Assembly (NCBI GenBank): GCA_002500765.1
Contig: DLSX01000130.1
Coordinates: 654 to 64,653 of the forward strand
Length of the DNA stretch: 64,000 nucleotides
Direction of reading: 5' to 3'
Source: Neorhizobium sp. UBA7851
GTDB taxonomy: Bacteria > Pseudomonadota > Alphaproteobacteria > Rhizobiales > Rhizobiaceae
Shown here in pieces: positions 38,575-46,783 of the stretch (within the stretch, counting starts at the first letter, position 1; each line of letters opens with the position of its first letter). Below the pieces are notes generated by a model. That model did no database searches. It had not been told where the DNA came from and saw nothing but the letters and a program-made list of their open reading frames with translations. The translations under genes were made by a program, and so were the position numbers.

Positions 38575-40176
38575 ATGACAGATGTAGCGATGCATGGGCA
38601 TGGCGTGCGCGGCATGAGGCCGGAAACGCTGCATTCCTTTGACGGCATAGGTGATCCCGGCAAATTCGGGGTGATGTTTCCAAATCTTCTGCCGCTTTCG
38701 GCGAGCGACGACGCGCTGGCGGAGCTGGCGGCGGCGATGCTGGACAAGCTCGACGCGGCGGGCAATCCCGAGCCCGCCGGCGACAACATGAACGTCCCGG
38801 CCGGCTATACCTATCTCGGCCAGTTCATCGACCACGACATCACGCTCGACACCACGCCACTCGACCAGCAGAAGGCCGATCCGATGGCGACGGTCAATTT
38901 CCGCACGCCGGCGCTCGATCTCGATTCCGTCTATGGCGATGGGCCGGGTATCCATCCCTATCTCTACCAGCGTGACCCCGCGAAGCCGAAGATCCTCGGC
39001 AAGATGCTGATCGGTCATGCGGCCGAGTCGGGCGAGCAAAACGGCCGCACCATCCCAACGCTGCCGAATGACCTGCCGCGCAACCAGGTCGGACATGCGC
39101 TGATCTTCGACGAGCGCAATGACGAAAACCTGCTCGTGGCGCAGATGCATCTCCTGATGCTGAAGTTCCACAACAAGGTATTCGACAAGGTGGCCGCCGA
39201 ACAGCCGGGGTTGAGCGACGATGCCAAATTTAAGGAAGCCCGGCGCATCGTCACCTGGCATTATCAATGGATCGTGCTGTTCGATTTCGTCGAACGGCTG
39301 ACCGAACCGGGGCTGATCCAGAAGATCAAGCATCAGGGCCGGCGGTTCTATCGCTTCAAGCAACGGCCCTACATGCCGGCGGAATTCGCCGCTGCTTGTT
39401 ACCGGCTCGGGCATTCGATGGTGCGGCAGACCTATAGCCATAACCAGGTGTTCAATCCGACGGCGGATTCGATCGCCAACGGCACGCTCGGTCTGCTGTT
39501 TTTCTTCACCGGAAAATCCGGCTCGATCACCGGGGAGCTTGCACCGGTGCCGCCGGCACCTCCGCCATCCGCGCAGAACACGCTACCGTCCAACTGGGTT
39601 ATCGACTGGCGGCGCTATTTCGACCTCGGCACGCCACCTGGCGGCAATTTCGCGCTGAACCACAGCCGCCGTATCGATCCGCTGCTGACGCCGGCGCTGC
39701 ATACCCTGCCCGGAGCAGATGGCGTTCCCGCGCCTGCCGTGCGAGAATTCAATCTTGCCTTCCGCAACCTCAGACGTGGGGTACAGATCGGCCTTCCTTC
39801 AGGCCAGGCGGTCTGTCGGGCGATGGGCCTCACACCACTTAAACCCACGCAGATAGCCACCGGACCGGACGGTAAGGCCGCCAAGAAACACGGCCTACAT
39901 GAAGAAACACCGCTCTGGTATTACGCGCTGAAAGAGGCCGAACATTACCACAAGGGCGAGCGCCTAGGCCCGATGGCCTCGACGATCGTCGCCGAGACTT
40001 TCCTCGGCATGGTGCATGGCGACCACGATTCCTTCCTCTGGCGGCAATCGGACTGGAAGCCGGAATTGCCAAGCGCAAAGGCCGGGCATTTCACCATGGC
40101 GGATCTCATCCGCTTCGTCGGTGACATCAATCCCGTCGGCACCGCCCTGGAGCAGGCATTGGAGCCACAGCCTTAA
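38575..40176 (+). CDS. Animal-type haem peroxidase family protein
   Basis: The 533-residue protein belongs to the peroxidase-cyclooxygenase superfamily, seen sporadically in bacteria. The distal haem motif GQFIDHDITLDTTPL near residue 83 keeps the Asp and His of the family. The proximal His lies in YRLGHSMVRQTYSHN near residue 278, followed by Asn/Arg-rich FNP. There is no signal peptide. It probably oxidises halides or organic substrates with hydrogen peroxide. The ATG at 38575 is preceded by GGGAGGGG with 5-nt spacing; upstream in-frame ATGs exist at 38542 and 38560. Confidence 0.85.
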   Translation: MTDVAMHGHGVRGMRPETLHSFDGIGDPGKFGVMFPNLLPLSASDDALAELAAAMLDKLDAAGNPEPAGDNMNVPAGYTYLGQFIDHDITLDTTPLDQQKADPMATVNFRTPALDLDSVYGDGPGIHPYLYQRDPAKPKILGKMLIGHAAESGEQNGRTIPTLPNDLPRNQVGHALIFDERNDENLLVAQMHLLMLKFHNKVFDKVAAEQPGLSDDAKFKEARRIVTWHYQWIVLFDFVERLTEPGLIQKIKHQGRRFYRFKQRPYMPAEFAAACYRLGHSMVRQTYSHNQVFNPTADSIANGTLGLLFFFTGKSGSITGELAPVPPAPPPSAQNTLPSNWVIDWRRYFDLGTPPGGNFALNHSRRIDPLLTPALHTLPGADGVPAPAVREFNLAFRNLRRGVQIGLPSGQAVCRAMGLTPLKPTQIATGPDGKAAKKHGLHEETPLWYYALKEAEHYHKGERLGPMASTIVAETFLGMVHGDHDSFLWRQSDWKPELPSAKAGHFTMADLIRFVGDINPVGTALEQALEPQP

Positions 40177-40259
40177 AACAAAGTCTGCCCGCCCGAGCAG
40201 ACCGGCCTGCCGGTGCTGACGATCTTGTCCGCATCGGCAGGCCGATGTCACCTTGAAGC

Positions 40260-41015
40260 TCAACGCCGCATGAAAGCCTCGAAGGCCGCGCGCGCCTCGG
40301 CACTTTTCAGCCGAGCGGAAAAATGGACGAGCTCCTCATCGATGCGCGCGAGAACCTCGTCGCGCGGGCCACGGACGAGATCGCGGGCGATCTGCAGCGC
40401 CTGAGGTGGCTTCTTCGCCAGTTCGGCGCCAAGCGCCAGCGCTTCCATCTCCACCTCGTTCGGGCCGACGACCTTCCAGATCAATCCGGCATTCAAAGCA
40501 TAGTCTGCCGAGAAACCCTCGCCGGCCGCCAGAAGCGCGAAAGCACGCTGATGGCCAATGACGCGAGGAGCGAGCAGGCTGGATCCCGCCTCGGGCACCA
40601 GAGCGAGATCGACGAAAGGTGTCTTGAACACGCTGCGGCCGGAAGCAACCGTCAGGTCACAATGCAGATTGAGCGTCGTGCCGATGCCGATCGCGAGACC
40701 GTCGACACCGGAAATGAGCGGCTTTTGTGACAGAGCCAGCGCCTTGATGAAAATCGCTCCGGCTGGCGGTTCGCTGGAACCGGACATCGCGTAGCCGATA
40801 AAATCCCCCATGTCGTTGCCGGCGGAAAAGCAGCCCTCGGTGCCGAGAAATACGACAGCCTTCACCTCGTCATCGGCATTTGCCTCTTCGAGTGCCGACG
40901 TCATGCGCTGATACATGGCGGCGGTGATGGCGTTCTTCTTTTCCGGCCGGTTGAAACGGATGATCAGAACGCCGGGATGGGCGGCGGTGCGTTCGACAAT
41001 GATATGCTCGGTCAA
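40260..41015 (-). CDS. Enoyl-CoA hydratase/isomerase family protein
   Basis: The 251-residue crotonase-fold protein has the oxyanion-hole segments FNRPEKKNAITAAMYQ near residue 22 and EGCFSAGNDMGDF near 60, and ISGVDGLAIGIGTTLNLHCD near 100. It probably hydrates or isomerises an enoyl-CoA in fatty acid or branched-chain acid oxidation. It lies 10 bp downstream of the acyl-CoA dehydrogenase gene and is presumably cotranscribed, so both are controlled by the operator at 42898. Confidence 0.88.
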   Translation of the reverse strand: MTEHIIVERTAAHPGVLIIRFNRPEKKNAITAAMYQRMTSALEEANADDEVKAVVFLGTEGCFSAGNDMGDFIGYAMSGSSEPPAGAIFIKALALSQKPLISGVDGLAIGIGTTLNLHCDLTVASGRSVFKTPFVDLALVPEAGSSLLAPRVIGHQRAFALLAAGEGFSADYALNAGLIWKVVGPNEVEMEALALGAELAKKPPQALQIARDLVRGPRDEVLARIDEELVHFSARLKSAEARAAFEAFMRR

Positions 41016-41025
41016 AATGTCTTCC

Positions 41026-42843
41026 TCAATCCAGAAGGCTACGGGCCGCAGCGAGGCTCTCGGAGCCGGCGATGACGCGATCCTTCAGGGCCGAGGTTTC
41101 CGCCAGAAGGTTTTCCGCCATGAAGCGGCAGAGGTTTACGCGACCATTGCCTTCGCCATTGTCCGCGGCAACCAACCCGGCCTTGGCCAGATAAACACCG
41201 GTCAGAACAAGTCCGAACAGACGCTGATAGGGTGTCGCTCCTGCCAGGGCATCGGTCACGCGGCCATCCGCCTGTGCCTGCAGCAGCCAGGCGGTTGCAG
41301 CTTCCAGAGCGGCAATCGCGGCACGTAGCCGGTCGCCGGTCTCTCCGAATGCCGAATCGTTGCGGGCGGCAACGTCTTCGGCAACCTGCTTCAACTCAGC
41401 GAGGAACCCCTTCACCTGATCGCCACCTGAGAGCGGTAGTTTACGAGTGACGAGATCGATGGCCTGGATGCCGTTGGTGCCTTCATAGATCGGGGCGATA
41501 CGGGCATCGCGCAGATAGCGCGCGGCACCGGTCTCCTCGATGAAACCCATACCGCCATGGACCTGAATGCCGAGCGAGGCGACATCCACGCCGATATCGG
41601 TGGAAAAGGATTTGGCGATCGGGGTCAGCAGCGCTGCCCGCTCGGCCCAATGCTGCGCCTCTTCGCCTTCATAATGGTGGGACATGTCGGTCGCATGGGC
41701 GCAGGCGTAACAGATCGCGCGCGCGCCTTGGGTCAACGACTTCATGGTAAGCAGCATCTGGGCGACATCCGGATGCTGGATGATCGGGCTCATTCCTCCG
41801 TTTTGGCCCCCGTTCTGCGTCCCATTCTGGCCATTCGCCTTCCAGCCAAGCGCCTTGCCCTGCGTCCGCTCCCTGGCGAAGGCAATCGCCTTCTGGGTGG
41901 CTGCCTCAGCGATCGCAACGCCCTGAATGCCGACCGCAAGGCGCGCGTTGTTCATCATCGTGAACATGCAGGCGAGGCCCTTGTTCTCCTCACCAACGAG
42001 ATAACCGACAGCGCCCCACTCCTCGCCGAACCGGCCATCACCGAAGATCATCGTGCAGGTAGGCGAACCGTGAATGCCGAGCTTGTGCTCTATCGAGTGG
42101 CAGAGAACATCGTTACGCTCGCCAAGCGAACCATCCTCGTTCACCAGGAATTTCGGCACCAGGAAAAGCGAGATACCGCGCGTGCCGGCCGGCGCATCGG
42201 CTAAGCGGGCGAGGACGAGATGAATGATATTGTCGGCGGCATCATGTTCGCCCCAGGTGATGAAGATCTTTTGGCCGAAGATGCGATAGGTACCGTCTTC
42301 GCGCGGTTCGGCTCGGGTTTTCAGGACGCCGAGATCAGAACCGGCATGCGGTTCGGTCAGGTTCATCGTGCCTGTCCATTCGCCGGATACCATCTTTTCC
42401 AGATAGGTTTCTTTCAGCGTATCCGAACCATGAGCCGTGAGCGCCTCGATCGCGCCCATCGTCAGCGTCGGAGCCAATGCGAAAGCCATCGAGGCGGAAT
42501 TCCACATTTCGAGCGCTGCGACATTGAGCATATGCGGCAGGTTCTGGCCGCCATAGGCTTCCGGCGCTGTCAGGCCATTCCAGCCGCCTTCGCGCCAGCG
42601 GCGATAGAGGTCGGGCCAGCCTTTCGGCGTCTTCACCTCGCCATCGTCGAGTTTCGCGCCTTCGCGATCGCCCTTCTCGCCCAGCGGTGCGATTTCGCCG
42701 GAGGCAAAACGCCCGGCCTCTTCGAGGATCGCTGCCACCAGATCAGCGCTGAGGTCGCCGAAGCGCCCCTCCTCCAGGGCAGTGGAAAGACCGGCAACGT
42801 GGTTCAGTGTGAAGGCAATTTCCTCCACCGGGGCGCTGTACAT
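41026..42843 (-). CDS. Acyl-CoA dehydrogenase (long, C-terminal extension type)
   Basis: This 605-residue FAD enzyme matches the long acyl-CoA dehydrogenase type with a C-terminal extension. Signature stretches are TGTMNLTEPHAGSDLGVLKTRA near residue 165, the catalytic region QVHGGMGFIEETGAARYLRDARIAPIYEGTNGIQA near 440 with its catalytic Glu, and DUF-like C-terminal helices. A short Asn/Gly/Gln-rich insert (NGQNGTQNGGQNGG) interrupts the protein near residue 340. It catalyses the first step of beta-oxidation, and its chain-length preference is unknown. An enoyl-CoA hydratase gene follows in the operon. Confidence 0.92.
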   Translation of the reverse strand: MYSAPVEEIAFTLNHVAGLSTALEEGRFGDLSADLVAAILEEAGRFASGEIAPLGEKGDREGAKLDDGEVKTPKGWPDLYRRWREGGWNGLTAPEAYGGQNLPHMLNVAALEMWNSASMAFALAPTLTMGAIEALTAHGSDTLKETYLEKMVSGEWTGTMNLTEPHAGSDLGVLKTRAEPREDGTYRIFGQKIFITWGEHDAADNIIHLVLARLADAPAGTRGISLFLVPKFLVNEDGSLGERNDVLCHSIEHKLGIHGSPTCTMIFGDGRFGEEWGAVGYLVGEENKGLACMFTMMNNARLAVGIQGVAIAEAATQKAIAFARERTQGKALGWKANGQNGTQNGGQNGGMSPIIQHPDVAQMLLTMKSLTQGARAICYACAHATDMSHHYEGEEAQHWAERAALLTPIAKSFSTDIGVDVASLGIQVHGGMGFIEETGAARYLRDARIAPIYEGTNGIQAIDLVTRKLPLSGGDQVKGFLAELKQVAEDVAARNDSAFGETGDRLRAAIAALEAATAWLLQAQADGRVTDALAGATPYQRLFGLVLTGVYLAKAGLVAADNGEGNGRVNLCRFMAENLLAETSALKDRVIAGSESLAAARSLLD

Positions 42844-42897
42844 GTGATCCTCCTCATCAGCCGTGCAGCCTTGCCTTTCCAGACAAGCGATTACCTT

Positions 42898-42911
42898 TTA
42901 CGTAAACGTAA
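42898..42911 (-). promoter_or_regulatory. Palindromic operator upstream of the acyl-CoA dehydrogenase operon
   Basis: TTACGTAAACGTAA is an inverted repeat TTACGT/ACGTAA around a 2-nt centre, 55-68 nt upstream of the dehydrogenase start. From memory it resembles the sites of MerR-type LiuR regulators of branched-chain acid and fatty acid catabolism in proteobacteria. The regulator gene is not in the window. Confidence 0.55.
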
Positions 42912-43058
42912 TTAAGATTGTCAATCGGAAGGTTGTCCCATCATGAAGCAGTCGCGCATGAGGGGAAAGCGAAATGATAAAGCGCGGGCTGTCAGGCGCG
43001 CTAAAGATTCTTTCGCGAGTTTAATCTAGAAGGTCTTCAGGATTCCGGAGTTCTGCCG

Positions 43059-44063
43059 ATGGACACACCACCGCTGATGACGCCTGCCATTCCCGGCCTT
43101 GTCTGGGCCTATCGTTTCGATGCGCCGACACGCTCCTGCTCACGGCTTCCGCTCGAAACGACGGCCAGGGAACTCGATGTCGAAGATAGTTTTCTTTGGC
43201 TGCATCTGAACCTTGCCGACAGCCGGGTGCCGGCCTTTCTCGAAACCCTGCCCGGCGTGACACCGCCGGCACTTGCGGCGCTGACGACACGCGATACCCA
43301 TGCCGCGATCATTCTCGACGAACAGCTGATCTATGGTACGCTGATCGACTTCCAGAAGGAGTTCGACAGCGAGACGCGCGATATCGGCTGGCTGCATTTC
43401 TTCGTCTCCGACCGCATCATCATCACCACGAGACTGCAGCCGCTGCGCTCCATCGACCGGCTTAAGGCCCAGATGGAGAAAAATGCGGCCCGCTACAAAC
43501 GGCCGATAGACGTGTTCGAGACCTTGGTGGCGGAATTCCAGCGGACGCTGATCACCCTCGTGATGGAATTGACGGAAGAACTGAACCTGATCGAGGACTT
43601 TGTCTACGACAACGCACCGCGTGACGAACGCCGCAAGCTTGCACCCGTACGGCGCACAGTGGTGCGGCTTCACCGGCATTTGAGAACCGTGCTGACCCTG
43701 ATGCGGCGCGCCGCGGCTTCCGACGAGGACGAGATGCCGGATGGCTTCGATGATGCGGCCGCCCGCCTGATCAGCCGTCTGGAAGCCGTCGATCACGACG
43801 TCTATGCGCTGCAGGAACGGGCGCGGCTGCTACACGAAGAAATCGATTCCAAGCTTTCTTCGGAAACCAACCGCCACCTCTACATCCTGTCGCTGATGAC
43901 GGCTTTCCTCTTGCCTCCCTCTCTCGTCACCGGCTTTTTCGGGATGAACACGGAAGGTCTGCCGTTCGCGCATCTGGAACACGGCACACTGTTCGCTTTC
44001 GGCGCGATCGGGCTTTCGGTGGCTGCCGCCTGGTGGCTGCTAAGACGCGTCGGCATCCTGTAA
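43059..44063 (+). CDS. zntB: Zinc transporter ZntB (CorA superfamily)
   Basis: The 334-residue protein has a large cytoplasmic N-terminal domain (about 1-265) rich in coiled coil and two C-terminal membrane helices. The GMN signature (FFGMNTEGLPF near residue 295) lies at the end of the first helix. This is the CorA-type metal channel layout; the Zn rather than Mg assignment rests on similarity to ZntB proteins. It is a single gene. Confidence 0.88.
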   Translation: MDTPPLMTPAIPGLVWAYRFDAPTRSCSRLPLETTARELDVEDSFLWLHLNLADSRVPAFLETLPGVTPPALAALTTRDTHAAIILDEQLIYGTLIDFQKEFDSETRDIGWLHFFVSDRIIITTRLQPLRSIDRLKAQMEKNAARYKRPIDVFETLVAEFQRTLITLVMELTEELNLIEDFVYDNAPRDERRKLAPVRRTVVRLHRHLRTVLTLMRRAAASDEDEMPDGFDDAAARLISRLEAVDHDVYALQERARLLHEEIDSKLSSETNRHLYILSLMTAFLLPPSLVTGFFGMNTEGLPFAHLEHGTLFAFGAIGLSVAAAWWLLRRVGIL

Positions 44064-44068
44064 CGGAT

Positions 44069-44097
44069 AAAAAAAAGCCCGCACCGAAGCGCGGGCT
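44069..44097 (-). terminator. Terminator of the first BA14K gene
   Basis: Read on the minus strand, AGCCCGC (44097-44091) pairs with GCGGGCT (44082-44076) around an 8-nt loop, followed by a run of T's (44075-44069). It sits between the convergent zntB and BA14K genes and has the T-run only for the minus strand. Confidence 0.75.
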
Positions 44098-44124
44098 GAT
44101 CCTCTCCTGCACTGGCCGCCCCAC

Positions 44125-44598
44125 TCAATAGTAGGGCGAATAACAGGTCTGACGCGGGCCGTTATACGGCTGGAACGAATTCGAATAGGTGTCATAGGAG
44201 CGGTAACGGCCCGAGCACCATTCATAGTGACGCGGGTTCAAGCCACCGCCACCGCCGTAAGCGGGCCTGGGTGCCGGCTCGACATAACGCGGCTGCGAGG
44301 CGATCGCACCGCCGATGAGGGCTCCGGCGCCAAACGCCGCCAGCGGATACCAATAACCATCGCTATGACGACGATAGCCATCGCGCTGATAACGGTAACC
44401 GCGATGACCGCCGTACCAACCGCGACGTGGGCCGTCCCCGCGCCAGCCGCGGTCGCGATAATACTGCACATTGCTGACATCCGACACGACCGGCGCGTTT
44501 GGTGCAGCCGGCAACGGAAGCGCCTGCGCGGTTCCGAGCGAACCGGCGAGCACGATCACCGAAACGGCTGCGACAGCAAGTTTCTTGAACAGAGGCAT
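44125..44598 (-). CDS. BA14K family protein
   Basis: The 157-residue protein has a signal peptide (MPLFKKLAVAAVSVIVLAGS) and a Gly/Arg/Tyr-rich middle (RDRGWRGDGPRRGWYGGHRG). The C-terminal BA14K motif is HYEWCSGRYRSYDTYSNSF ending in CYSPYY. The founding Brucella BA14K protein is an immunoreactive, lectin-like surface protein. A hydrophobic glycine stretch (AAFGAGALIGGAIAS) may cross a membrane. I chose the Met at 44598 where the signal peptide starts. A paralogue lies 179 bp upstream on the same strand. Confidence 0.85.
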   Translation of the reverse strand: MPLFKKLAVAAVSVIVLAGSLGTAQALPLPAAPNAPVVSDVSNVQYYRDRGWRGDGPRRGWYGGHRGYRYQRDGYRRHSDGYWYPLAAFGAGALIGGAIASQPRYVEPAPRPAYGGGGGLNPRHYEWCSGRYRSYDTYSNSFQPYNGPRQTCYSPYY

Positions 44599-44729
44599 TT
44601 CGAATTCTCCATCCCGCAATTTACAGATTGATGAAGACGCCTCCCGCGTCTCCAACTCATACGATAGTCCCGGATCATTCCACAACGCTAGGATTTTTAT
44701 CCTGAATGGATAATTCGCGCGGAAATGTG

Positions 44730-44759
44730 AAAGCCCGGCCGCAGCAGCGTCCGGGCTTT
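44730..44759 (-). terminator. Terminator of the second BA14K gene
   Basis: AAAGCCCGG (44730-44738) and CCGGGCTTT (44751-44759) form a 9-bp stem just after the stop of the minus-strand BA14K gene. The T tract on the minus strand is short. Confidence 0.55.
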
Positions 44760-44776
44760 GTCGTCATGGGATGCGC

Positions 44777-45232
44777 TTACCTGTAGGGCGAAACGCAGGT
44801 AGCGCGGACACCGGCTCTTGGAACATAGGTGTTGTCCGAAGCGCGATAGGTGCGGTAGCGGTTGGCGCACCACTGGTAATGGCTGCTGCCGGAAGCACGC
44901 GGCTGGTTGGTGATTGCGCCGCCGATGATCGCACCGGTAGCGAATGCGGCGAGCGGGAACCAGTAGCCGTTATGGTAACGGTAGCCGCTGCGGCGCTCGC
45001 GATAACCGCGATGGCCATTGTAATATCCCTGGCGGTAGGCGCGACGCTCATGACGGTAATAGCGGCGATCACGATCGCGACGGTATTGGACCTCGGTCGC
45101 CTGATTGGCGGAGGTCTGCACCGCCATCGGTGCGGCCGGCATTACGGGTGCGGCGGAAACGGGAATAAAACTCGTGGCAAAAACGGCCGCTGCCGTGAAG
45201 ACCGTGGCAATGCGCATGCGGAATGCGATCAT
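44777..45232 (-). CDS. BA14K family protein (paralogue)
   Basis: This 151-residue protein has the same layout as its neighbour: a signal peptide ending near SAAP, an Arg/Tyr-rich repeat zone ([19 protein letters not shown]), a glycine-rich hydrophobic segment ([15 protein letters not shown]), and the C-terminal BA14K motif [19 protein letters not shown]. The two genes look like an old tandem duplication because the architecture is shared but the sequence has diverged. Each has its own terminator, so they may be regulated separately. Confidence 0.85.
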   Translation of the reverse strand: MIAFRMRIATVFTAAAVFATSFIPVSAAPVMPAAPMAVQTSANQATEVQYRRDRDRRYYRHERRAYRQGYYNGHRGYRERRSGYRYHNGYWFPLAAFATGAIIGGAITNQPRASGSSHYQWCANRYRTYRASDNTYVPRAGVRATCVSPYR

Positions 45233-45325
45233 GGGAATGTTTCCTCAACATATAATTCAGCGATCGATAACGCGAGACATGCCGATTTTGTTCCAGGCAT
45301 AATCCTGGCAGAGAATGCCGATGTC

Positions 45326-45739
45326 CTATTCGCCGGCTTCGTCGTAAACGCGCCGGTTTTCCTCAATGCGGGAAAAATTGTCCCTGAGCCAGAAATTCAG
45401 TCCCTGAAGAGAGGCCAATATGCCGGCCCCCAACTCGGTCAGCTCGTATTCGACGCGGGGCGGCACCTCAGGAAAATAGTGTCGCCTAACAAAACCGTCG
45501 CGTTCCAGGCCGCGTAGCGTCAGTGTCAGCATGCGCTGCGTGATACCGTCGATTTCCCGTTTCAGATGAGAGAAGCGGAGCCTTCGACCATCTGCAAGCG
45601 AGAGGCGCCAGATCACCTGAACCGTCCATTTGTCGCCCAGACGCCCGCATATTCCATTTGCAGGTTGCGGTAGGAAAGCCTGATCGCGCGTCACCTGCCT
45701 TTCGGTTTTGCTCTGACCTGAATTGTCCAAGAGTATCAC
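45326..45739 (-). CDS. HxlR family winged-helix transcriptional regulator
   Basis: The protein carries an HxlR domain: GDKWTVQVIWRLSLADGRRLRFSHLKR, then ITQRMLTLTLRGLERDGFVRRHYF and VEYELTELGAGIL, the helix-turn-helix and beta wing. The start is uncertain, as only GTG/TTG candidates exist. I use GTG 45739, but TTG 45730 (with GGGGTGA upstream) or GTG 45817 are possible. It is transcribed away from the NAD(P)-binding gene at 45830, the usual arrangement in which HxlR regulators control a divergent oxidoreductase gene in response to electrophiles. Confidence 0.82.
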   Translation of the reverse strand: MILLDNSGQSKTERQVTRDQAFLPQPANGICGRLGDKWTVQVIWRLSLADGRRLRFSHLKREIDGITQRMLTLTLRGLERDGFVRRHYFPEVPPRVEYELTELGAGILASLQGLNFWLRDNFSRIEENRRVYDEAGE

Positions 45740-45829
45740 CCCTGTGCCCGAGGCTGAAAATAGTGCCGTCTTCCGGCTGTGTTTCAACAGTATATATGGA
45801 GACCCCGTGTTCACCACGAGGGTTCTCAG

Positions 45830-46729
45830 ATGAAAGAAAACAAACGTCCTATCCTGGTATTCGGTGCCACCGGCCGACAGGGCGGATCGGTCGCCGATGC
45901 GCTTTTGAAGTCAGGCTGGACCGTTCGCACGATTGTGCGAGATACTGCTGCCCCCAGATCCATCGCCCTTCGTCAGGCAGGCGCCGAATTGGTGCGGGGA
46001 TCGTTTGCAGATGTCGATGCGATTCGCGCCGAGATGAACGACGCCCATGGCGTATTCAGCGTATTGCCCGCAAACCTGTCAGAGATCGAAGAGATAAGGA
46101 TAGGCTGCACGATCGCCGATCTTGCCGCCGAAAGCGGCGTCGCGCATCTCGTCTATTCCTCCGGCGCCAGTTCCGGAGACTTACCGACCGGCATTGCCCG
46201 CTTCGACGCCAAGCCGCGGATCGAGGCACATATCCGCGGGCTACCGGTCACGGCAACAATCATCAGGCCGATGATCTTCATGGATATGCTGATCAACCCG
46301 GCATTCGGACTTTCGGAAGGCCGCTACACGTTCCTCCTCAGACCGGACCAGTCGATGCAACTGATCGCCGTGGAAGATATCGGGAAGTTCGTCGCCGCGA
46401 TCTTTGCTGATGGAATACGGTTCGGCGGACGGACGATGAAGATCGCGAGCGATACGGTCACAGGTCGTGAGCTGGGGGAAACCTTCAGTAAAGCTGCCGG
46501 GCGTCCGATCGCCTATTCCCGTTTTACGGATGAAGTCCTTGCCGCCAATAGCGATCTTGGTCAGCTTGCGGCGATCCTGAATAACGGCCCGCTGGCCGAT
46601 CACGTGGACCTTGCCGCAATGCGAGAGATCAACCCTGAGATCATTCCGTTTCGGTCCTGGCTTGCGACCCAAGGGCGCGAAGCCCTCGACACGGTAATCG
46701 GGGATGAGCGCGCGCGCCGGTCAGCATAA
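45830..46729 (+). CDS. NmrA-like NAD(P)-binding protein
   Basis: The 299-residue protein begins with an NmrA/HSCARG-type Rossmann motif (ILVFGATGRQGGSVADALL) and continues with VFSVLPANLSEIEEI, VYSSGASSGDLPTGI and PMIFMDMLINPAFGLSEG, typical of atypical short-chain dehydrogenases that sense redox state or reduce quinones. It is the likely target of the divergent HxlR regulator. I chose the ATG at 45830 over an upstream ATG at 45779, which would overlap the regulator's promoter. A terminator follows. Confidence 0.85.
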   Translation: MKENKRPILVFGATGRQGGSVADALLKSGWTVRTIVRDTAAPRSIALRQAGAELVRGSFADVDAIRAEMNDAHGVFSVLPANLSEIEEIRIGCTIADLAAESGVAHLVYSSGASSGDLPTGIARFDAKPRIEAHIRGLPVTATIIRPMIFMDMLINPAFGLSEGRYTFLLRPDQSMQLIAVEDIGKFVAAIFADGIRFGGRTMKIASDTVTGRELGETFSKAAGRPIAYSRFTDEVLAANSDLGQLAAILNNGPLADHVDLAAMREINPEIIPFRSWLATQGREALDTVIGDERARRSA

Positions 46730-46735
46730 AAACAG

Positions 46736-46779
46736 GCTCCTCCGCAAACTGACGGCACATTGCGAAGGAGCGTTTTTTT
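46736..46779. terminator. Bidirectional terminator between convergent genes
   Basis: GCTCCT and CGCAA (46736-46747) pair with TTGCG and AGGAGC (46760-46771) with one mismatch. The stem is followed by TTTTTTT on the plus strand, and the minus strand also exits into a T-run. It serves the NmrA-like gene and probably the Rieske oxygenase gene. Confidence 0.8.
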
Positions 46780-46783
46780 CGGC

